Source: CAISIP01 sp041581405 (GTDB lineage Bacteria; Pseudomonadota; Gammaproteobacteria; Burkholderiales; Burkholderiaceae_C). Taken from it: a stretch of 10,035 nt of DNA. Position 1 is the first letter of the stretch; every line of letters starts with the position of its first letter. The notes under the pieces are model-generated. The model had not been told where the DNA came from. It worked only from the letters and a program-made list of their open reading frames with translations, and did no database searches. The stretch covers positions 1 through 10,035 of the forward strand of contig JBFIDI010000181.1 in the NCBI GenBank assembly GCA_041581405.1, given 5' to 3'. Below are positions 5,523 to 10,035 of the stretch, one piece after another. The position numbers were made by a program, and so were the translations under genes.

Positions 5523-8207
5523 ATGTCTTCGCCTGAAACCAGTCAATTCCGCTCAGACAAGGGCATGCCATTCGATGGCGACACCGGATCGAAGCACAAT
5601 GGCCGTGCAAACGTGACGAGAACTGCATTGACCGACAAGATCGTCAATGCTTCCGGCTTCAAACTGTTGCTCGTCCTTGCTCCCGCAGGGTTCGGAAAAA
5701 CAACCGCCATGCTTCAGGCGCGCGAGAAACTGGATAGTCAGGGCCGAGCCACAGGTTGGCTAACCCTGAGCGCAACGGACAACGATCCGAGTCGTTTTCT
5801 GACGCATCTCGGTGCTGTCCTGAATCAAATGGAAATTGTGCCCACTGCGGAGCGGGGCCTCGTGGAGGTCATGTCGCTCTTTTCCCGTGACGAAACTCCG
5901 TATTCCTTGTTTCTTGACGACTTTGAAGTCATCCAGGAGCCTGCCGTTCTAGGTCTCCTGCGAGAGACTCTTGAACATCTACCGCGCGTTGGCCAGATCA
6001 TCGTGGCATCCCGTACATTGCCCGACTTGGGGATCGGCCGTCTGCGTGCCAGAGGTGAACTGCTCGAGATCGATAGCCAGCATCTTCGGTTTTCCCTGGA
6101 TGAATCGGCCGAGTTCTTCCGCTTGCGAGGAGCCAATCTATCACCAGATGCGATGGAGCATTTGCATAAGAAAACGGAGGGATGGATCACCGCGCTTTCC
6201 CTGGCAACACTCGCGATGCAGCGCCATGGCGTACCGAACGACTTCATCAACAGCTTCTCCGGATTCGACCGCAGCGTGGCGGAATATCTGACTGAAGATG
6301 TCCTTGCCTCGCAACCCGAGGAGATCCAGGATTTCCTGTTGGCTACCAGCATCCTTCGACAACTCACCATAGAGTCTTGTCAGGCATTGCTGCCCCGCTA
6401 CGATTGTGCTCAACTGCTGTCCAAAGTCGAGAGTTCGAACCTCTTTCTCATGCCGGTTACGAGCACGCCCGAGGCCTTCCGGTATCACAGTTTTTTTGGC
6501 GATTTCCTCAAGCAACAGCTTCGCAGGAAGCACCCGCAGCGGTTCGCTGCCTTGCACTTGTCAGCCGCAGGCTGGTACGAATCGACCGGTCATTCGATCA
6601 CCGCCATCGAACATGCCCTCGAAGGTGAAGACTATCCCTATGCCATCGACCTGCTCAAGCTCCATGCGGAAGCGCTTCTGGAGCAGGGCCGCATGCGCCT
6701 TCTCGCGCACTGGTTTTCCATGCTGCCAAAGGAGAAGCTGCAAACAGAACCTCTGCTTCAAGTCATTGCCACCTGGGCTATTTGCATGACCCAAGGCGCC
6801 ATGGCGGCCATGACCTGGATGCAGTCAACCCTGCGCGAGACCAGCCAGGAACTTGGGGTACAGGCACACATGCACGCCCTGCGACCCATGCTTCTCGCCA
6901 TGCAAGACCGACAGGAAGAGGCCTATGCCCTGGGGCGCACGAGCCTGGCCGCACTTCCGACGCCCAAACCATTTGCCAACAGCGTGCTGCTCAATACCAT
7001 GGCTCACACGGTGTTGGTACTGGGGGACCGCAAGGAGGCGCATCGATTCCTGGACGATGCTCGCCGAATGCAGCCGAGCAGCATGTTCAACCGGATGTAC
7101 TCCGAATCGATGGAAGGCATGCTCGATCTGAATGAGGGACGCCTGCGCCAGGCCACTGCACGCTTCCGTATCGCCGCTGGCGCGACATCCCATGCCACTT
7201 CAAACATGTACACCGATGGCAATGCATGGGCAGGGGTTCTTTTTGCCCTCGCACTGTACGAAGCCAACGACACCGCATCGGCGACCCGTCTTCTCAAGGT
7301 ATACCTTCCCATCGCTCGGGACGCCGGTCTCCCGGATCACATGATCCTCAGCTACCGGATGCGGGCTCGCCTCGCCTTTCACAAGGGTGATGTTGATGCC
7401 GCATTCGCCGCGTTGACTGAACTCGAGTATCTGGGGCATGAACGCCACTTGCCGCGCGTCTACGTCAACGCCAAGCTGGAACGGGCTCACCTGCTGCTGC
7501 TGCAGGGATACGGCAACGCAGCCGCGGATGAAATTGCCCGGGCAGACAGCGTCGAAGTGTGGGAACGTGTTCGCAAGATTCACCTGCCAGCGCAAGAAGT
7601 CGACGACATCGATATCTCGAGATGGCGCCATGCACTGCATACGGGTGATGCTTCGCGGACCATCGCACCTTTGAAGCAGGCTCGGGAGGAAGCTGTTCGA
7701 CACGGTCGCGTTCACCGCAAGATGAAACTCGAAATCCTTCTGGCCTGCGCTTACCATCGATCGGGAAGCACCGACATGGCGGTTCGCGAGTTGAAAGGAC
7801 TACTGCCCGATATGGCCCGCGAGGGCTTCGTACGCATATTTCTGGACGAGGGGACAGCAATTGCACCGATCATCCGTAGTGCCCGGATGGAAGCTGCGGA
7901 GTCCGAAATCAACGACCCGATGGTAGTCGGACACCTGAATCAGCTCTGGGAGCAATTGGGCGCATCCGCGCCTGATGCGGAGTTCTCGGAGTCAGCGCAA
8001 CCCAACCTGGACGAGCCATTGACCGCCAAGGAGCTACGAGTCCTGAAGCTGGTGGCAGAAGGGTATTCGAACGGAGCCATCGCCGAAAAGCTGTTTGTCA
8101 CAGACAGCACGGTGCGGTCGCATCTTCGGAAGATTCATATGAAGCTTGGGGCACAGAATCGCACCCAAGCTGCTGCCATTGCGAGACGATTGGGGTTGCT
8201 GCCTTAG
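5523..8207 (+). CDS. MalT-like LuxR-family regulator (LAL / STAND ATPase)
   Basis: A large ATP-dependent transcription regulator of 894 residues from ATG 5523, typical for this class. The Walker A APAGFGKTT is at 53-61 and the Walker B LFLDDF at 129-134. The sensor stretch ASRTLPDLGIGRLRARGELL starts at 162. Then come a winged-helix/arm region (GWITALSLA, VAEYLTEDVL), a long helical TPR-like effector-binding section (roughly 370-810), and a LuxR helix-turn-helix at 833-894 (LTAKELRVLKLVAEG, AIAEKLFVTDSTVRSHL). Such proteins bind an inducer and ATP, oligomerise and activate promoters. Divergence from the beta-oxidation operon makes that operon the likely target and a CoA thioester or free acid the likely inducer; both are inferred. 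The start is uncertain: the frame is open from ATG 5388 (939 residues), whose extra 45 residues lack family resemblance, and ATG 5565 is another option. None has a strong ribosome-binding site. Confidence 0.9.
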   Translation: MSSPETSQFRSDKGMPFDGDTGSKHNGRANVTRTALTDKIVNASGFKLLLVLAPAGFGKTTAMLQAREKLDSQGRATGWLTLSATDNDPSRFLTHLGAVLNQMEIVPTAERGLVEVMSLFSRDETPYSLFLDDFEVIQEPAVLGLLRETLEHLPRVGQIIVASRTLPDLGIGRLRARGELLEIDSQHLRFSLDESAEFFRLRGANLSPDAMEHLHKKTEGWITALSLATLAMQRHGVPNDFINSFSGFDRSVAEYLTEDVLASQPEEIQDFLLATSILRQLTIESCQALLPRYDCAQLLSKVESSNLFLMPVTSTPEAFRYHSFFGDFLKQQLRRKHPQRFAALHLSAAGWYESTGHSITAIEHALEGEDYPYAIDLLKLHAEALLEQGRMRLLAHWFSMLPKEKLQTEPLLQVIATWAICMTQGAMAAMTWMQSTLRETSQELGVQAHMHALRPMLLAMQDRQEEAYALGRTSLAALPTPKPFANSVLLNTMAHTVLVLGDRKEAHRFLDDARRMQPSSMFNRMYSESMEGMLDLNEGRLRQATARFRIAAGATSHATSNMYTDGNAWAGVLFALALYEANDTASATRLLKVYLPIARDAGLPDHMILSYRMRARLAFHKGDVDAAFAALTELEYLGHERHLPRVYVNAKLERAHLLLLQGYGNAAADEIARADSVEVWERVRKIHLPAQEVDDIDISRWRHALHTGDASRTIAPLKQAREEAVRHGRVHRKMKLEILLACAYHRSGSTDMAVRELKGLLPDMAREGFVRIFLDEGTAIAPIIRSARMEAAESEINDPMVVGHLNQLWEQLGASAPDAEFSESAQPNLDEPLTAKELRVLKLVAEGYSNGAIAEKLFVTDSTVRSHLRKIHMKLGAQNRTQAAAIARRLGLLP

Positions 8208-8232
8208 GCGAGCGGCATCCGAATGGCGAGTA

Positions 8233-8266
8233 CAGCTGTTCTTCCTCACTGGAAGACTCGAAGCTG
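8233..8266 (+). terminator. Possible weak terminator hairpin after the regulator
   Basis: TCTTCC (8240-8245) and GGAAGA (8251-8256) form a six-base stem with a five-base loop. Below an internal bulge, CAGCT (8233-8237) can pair with AGCTG (8262-8266). It starts 26 bases after the regulator stop. There is no good run of T after it (only GTTTATCC), so intrinsic termination is doubtful. Confidence 0.25.
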
Positions 8267-8300
8267 GCTCTGTTTATCCAACCGCCGGCTCCCCTCCTGA

Positions 8301-8476
8301 TGCGCCCCCGCAATTGCCAGCTGGCATTGGGTCACGCGAGTCGAGTTCCGGAAGCCTGTCCGGATCGCTATCAGCCACGCCAAAGAGGAAGAGTCTGGTG
8401 ATCCCTGGAGCCAACGTAGGCCTTTCAGCGAGATCCTGCGCGATGGGGACTGTAGTTTCCTGAAGATAGTCCTTTG
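8301..8476 (+). pseudogene. Possible gene remnant cut by the IS66 element
   Basis: Directly after a TGA at 8298-8300 a plus-strand frame stays open to a TGA at 8523-8525. The part before the presumed IS66 end at 8477 has about 58 codons, roughly two thirds of them ending in G or C. Its residue mix is protein-like, with pieces such as FRKPVRIAISHAKEEE, GDPWSQRRPFSEIL and RDGDCSFLKIVLW. It has no ATG and no start signal, and I do not recognise the family. It may be an internal piece of a gene broken by the insertion sequence, or a chance open frame. Confidence 0.22.
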
Positions 8477-8500
8477 GTATGCGTCCGGCAAACCCATATT
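8477..8500 (-). repeat. Probable terminal inverted repeat of the IS66 remnant
   Basis: The plus strand reads GTATGCGTCCGGC here, about 50 bp beyond the stop of the IS66 transposase fragment. IS66-family ends typically begin GTAA followed by GCG, so this looks like a slightly diverged end (GTAT for GTAA). The partner repeat would lie beyond the lost 5' part of the element and is absent. The right boundary given is approximate. Confidence 0.45.
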
Positions 8501-8502
8501 GA

Positions 8503-8515
8503 CCGCCGGAGGCGG
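8503..8515 (-). repeat. Small GC-rich hairpin downstream of the IS66 fragment
   Basis: CCGCC and GGCGG flank GGA, giving a five-base perfect stem with a three-base loop between the transposase stop and the probable terminal repeat. No T-run follows on the minus strand. It is most likely part of the IS66 end sequence. Confidence 0.3.
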
Positions 8516-8528
8516 CTATGTTTGACGC

Positions 8529-8837
8529 TCAGGCGGTGGCGACAGTAGTGGAATGCCAGCGATGCGGCAGCAGTTCCCCGATGCGGCTGTCCTTGTGCGT
8601 TGGCAGCCGGCTGAGGATGTCCTTCAAATAGACATACGGATCGTGCCCGTTCATGCGCTCGGACTGGATCAGGCTCATCACAGCGGCGGCGCGTTTGCCT
8701 GCCCGCAGTGATCCTGCGAACAACCAGTTTGAGCGCCCGATGGCAATGGGTCGGATCTGGTTCTCGATCCAGTTGTTGTCCACGGGCAGGCGCCCGTCGT
8801 CCACGAACCGCGTGAGCGCGCCCCAGCGTTTGAGGCA
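8529..8837 (-). pseudogene. IS66-family transposase TnpC, C-terminal fragment
   Basis: About 102 residues of the C-terminal end of an IS66 transposase, against roughly 500 in an intact TnpC. The family block DDGRLPVDNNWIENQIRPIA is followed by IGRSNWLFAGS, GKRAAAVMSLIQS and NGHDPYVYLKDILSRLP. The glutamate in the VDNNWIENQIRPI block corresponds to the acidic residue of the DDE domain; the two aspartates upstream are lost. Recognisable homology begins at LKRWGALTRF, so the break lies near 8837, where sequence leading directly into the IS256 transposase gene takes over. The ATG at 8843 belongs to the junction and is not a real start. The fragment cannot transpose by itself. Confidence 0.85.
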
Positions 8838-8860
8838 TAACATGACTCACCGGAGTATTC

Positions 8861-10035
8861 ATGCCGAGCAAGACGAAATTGAAGAATGCGGCCATAGCGG
8901 CCAGGACGGCGGCGCTGCCGAAGATCCCCAAAGAGCTGATTGACCAGTTTGTCAGTGGGCCGATGAGCGCGGAGGCCGTAAACGAAGCCTCTGCGGCGTT
9001 CAAGAAGGCGCTGATCGAGCGGGTGATGGGCGCCGAGCTGGGTCACCACCTGGGCTACCCGGCTGGCGCCAAACCCGAGGACTCGGGAAACCAGCGCAAC
9101 GGCAAGAGCGCCAAGACGGTCTTGACCGATGAAGGTCCGCTGCGCATAGAGGTGCCGCGCGACCGCGATGGCAGCTTCCAGCCGATCCTGATCCCTAAGC
9201 ACGAGCGGCGCTTTACTGGGTTCGACGACAAGATCGTGGCCATGTACGCCCGCGGCATGACCATGCGCGAGATCCAGGGCTTCCTGCAGGAGAGCTACGC
9301 GGTGGAGGTGTCCGCCGAGTTCATCAGTTCGGTCACCGACGCCGTCATGGACGAGGTTGGCGCCTGGCAGGCCCGACCCCTCGAGCCGATGTACCCGGTG
9401 GTGTTCTTTGAAGCGCTGCGAGTCAAGATTCGGGAAGACGCCGTGGTGCGCAACAAGGCGATCTACCTGGCCCTGGGCGTACAGCCCGACGGAAGCCGGG
9501 ACATCCTGGGCCTGTGGATCGAGAGCACCGAGGGTGCCAAGTTCTGGATGAAGGTTTTCAACGACCTCAGGACCCGGGGTGTCAACGACATCCTGATCGC
9601 CGTCACCGGCGGCCTCAAGGGCATGCCCGAGGCACTGGCAGCCGTATACCCAAGCACCACGCTGCAGACCTGCATCGTGCACCTGATCCGAAACTCGCTG
9701 GACTACGCCAGTTGGAAGGACCGCAAGTTGCTTGCCGCGGCCATCAAGCCGATTTACACGGCGCCAGCGCGGAGGCCGCACAGGCGGAACTCGATGCCTT
9801 CGAGGCCGGCCCCTGGGGAACGAAGTTCCCTACCGTCGTGGCCGCCTGGCGACGCGCCTGGAGCCATGTGATTCCGTTCTTTGCATTCCCCGCGCATATC
9901 CGCCGGGTGATCTACACAACCAACGCGATCGAAAGCATCAATGCGCGGCTGCGCAAGATCATCAAGACGCGCGGGCACTTCCCCAGCGACGATGCCGCCA
10001 ACAAGCTGATCTGGCTGGCACTGCGCAACATCACG
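8861..10035 (+). pseudogene. IS256-family (mutator-type) transposase, frameshifted and active-site-mutated; 3' end outside window
   Basis: The ATG at 8861 follows GGAG. The protein opens with the family block PKELIDQFVSGPMSAEAV and continues with NQRNGKSAKTVLTDEGPL, PRDRDGSFQP, RRFTGFDDKIVAMYARGMT and the CxxH motif TCIVH. The first frame runs to 9871 but loses homology after IKPIYTA (about 9762). Restoring one base near 9761-9764 gives a frame open to the window end, with WRRAWSHVIPFFAFP, YTTNAIESIN and KTRGHFPSDDAANKL. Relative to the IS256 triad (Asp167, Asp233, Glu341), the corresponding positions are Glu184 (FEALRVKI), Gly250 (AVTGGLKG) and Glu358 (NAIES); the spacings of 66 and 108 residues are preserved. 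Both aspartates are therefore replaced and only the glutamate remains. The 3' end and right terminal repeat are outside the window, and no left terminal repeat was identified. Confidence 0.9.

Larger units (their letters stand above)
8208..8476. other. Spacer with no recognisable intact gene
   Basis: About 270 bp between the regulator stop and the probable end of the IS66 remnant. No complete gene with a start and ribosome-binding site is recognisable. It contains a weak hairpin just after the regulator and, in its second half, an open plus-strand frame with protein-like composition, listed separately. The two longer frames with ATG starts that cross it (8146-8463 plus, 8246-8497 minus) look like random shadows. 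Confidence 0.6.

Noticed and set aside
8146..8463. Plus-strand open frame crossing the end of the regulator gene
   Set aside because: Its first part is out of frame within the LuxR helix-turn-helix, and the remainder is low-complexity Ser/Pro/Gly sequence with no start signal.
9761..9764. Programmed frameshift in the IS256 transposase
   Set aside because: IS256-family transposases are made from a single frame, and there is no slippery run. A simple loss of one base fits better, given the other inactivating changes.
8678..9781. Minus-strand open frame (367 codons) across the IS256 transposase
   Set aside because: Most of it is the complement of the IS256 gene. Its C-terminal part merely contains a shifted frame of the IS66 fragment. 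No family resemblance in this frame.

Overview
The window looks like part of a moderately G+C-rich proteobacterial chromosome or large plasmid, most likely a betaproteobacterium of the Burkholderiales. That placement is an inference from codon use, from the FadB-type and LuxR/MalT-type proteins, and from the IS256 and IS66 remnants. No rRNA, tRNA or CRISPR array was seen.

Positions 1-5318 (minus strand) hold a tightly packed beta-oxidation operon read right to left: an alpha-methylacyl-CoA racemase (AMACR) of the CaiB/BaiF fold, an acyl-CoA dehydrogenase of the LCAD/isovaleryl type, a FadB-type enoyl-CoA hydratase/3-hydroxyacyl-CoA dehydrogenase, an HSD10-type short-chain dehydrogenase, and the first 13 codons of a thiolase that runs off the left edge. 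Gene gaps are 9 bp, 21 bp, a 4-bp ATGA overlap, and 34 bp. Together the genes supply every step of a beta-oxidation spiral plus two enzymes (AMACR, HSD10) typical of 2-methyl-branched chains. The natural substrate is probably a methyl-branched or isoprenoid-type acyl-CoA, or a sterol/bile-acid side chain. No acyl-CoA ligase is in the window.

Positions 5319-5522 form a divergent control region with a near-perfect 16-bp palindrome and a second dyad. It separates the operon from a large MalT-like LuxR regulator (STAND ATPase, helical repeats, C-terminal LuxR helix-turn-helix) at 5523-8207 on the plus strand, which is the obvious candidate controller of the operon.

Positions 8208-10035 are an insertion-sequence graveyard. 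After about 270 bp without a recognisable gene comes the C-terminal end of an IS66-family transposase (minus strand) with a plausible terminal repeat. Abutting it is an IS256-family transposase (plus strand) that runs off the right edge. The IS256 gene carries three lesions: two catalytic aspartates are replaced and one base is missing, which shifts the frame.
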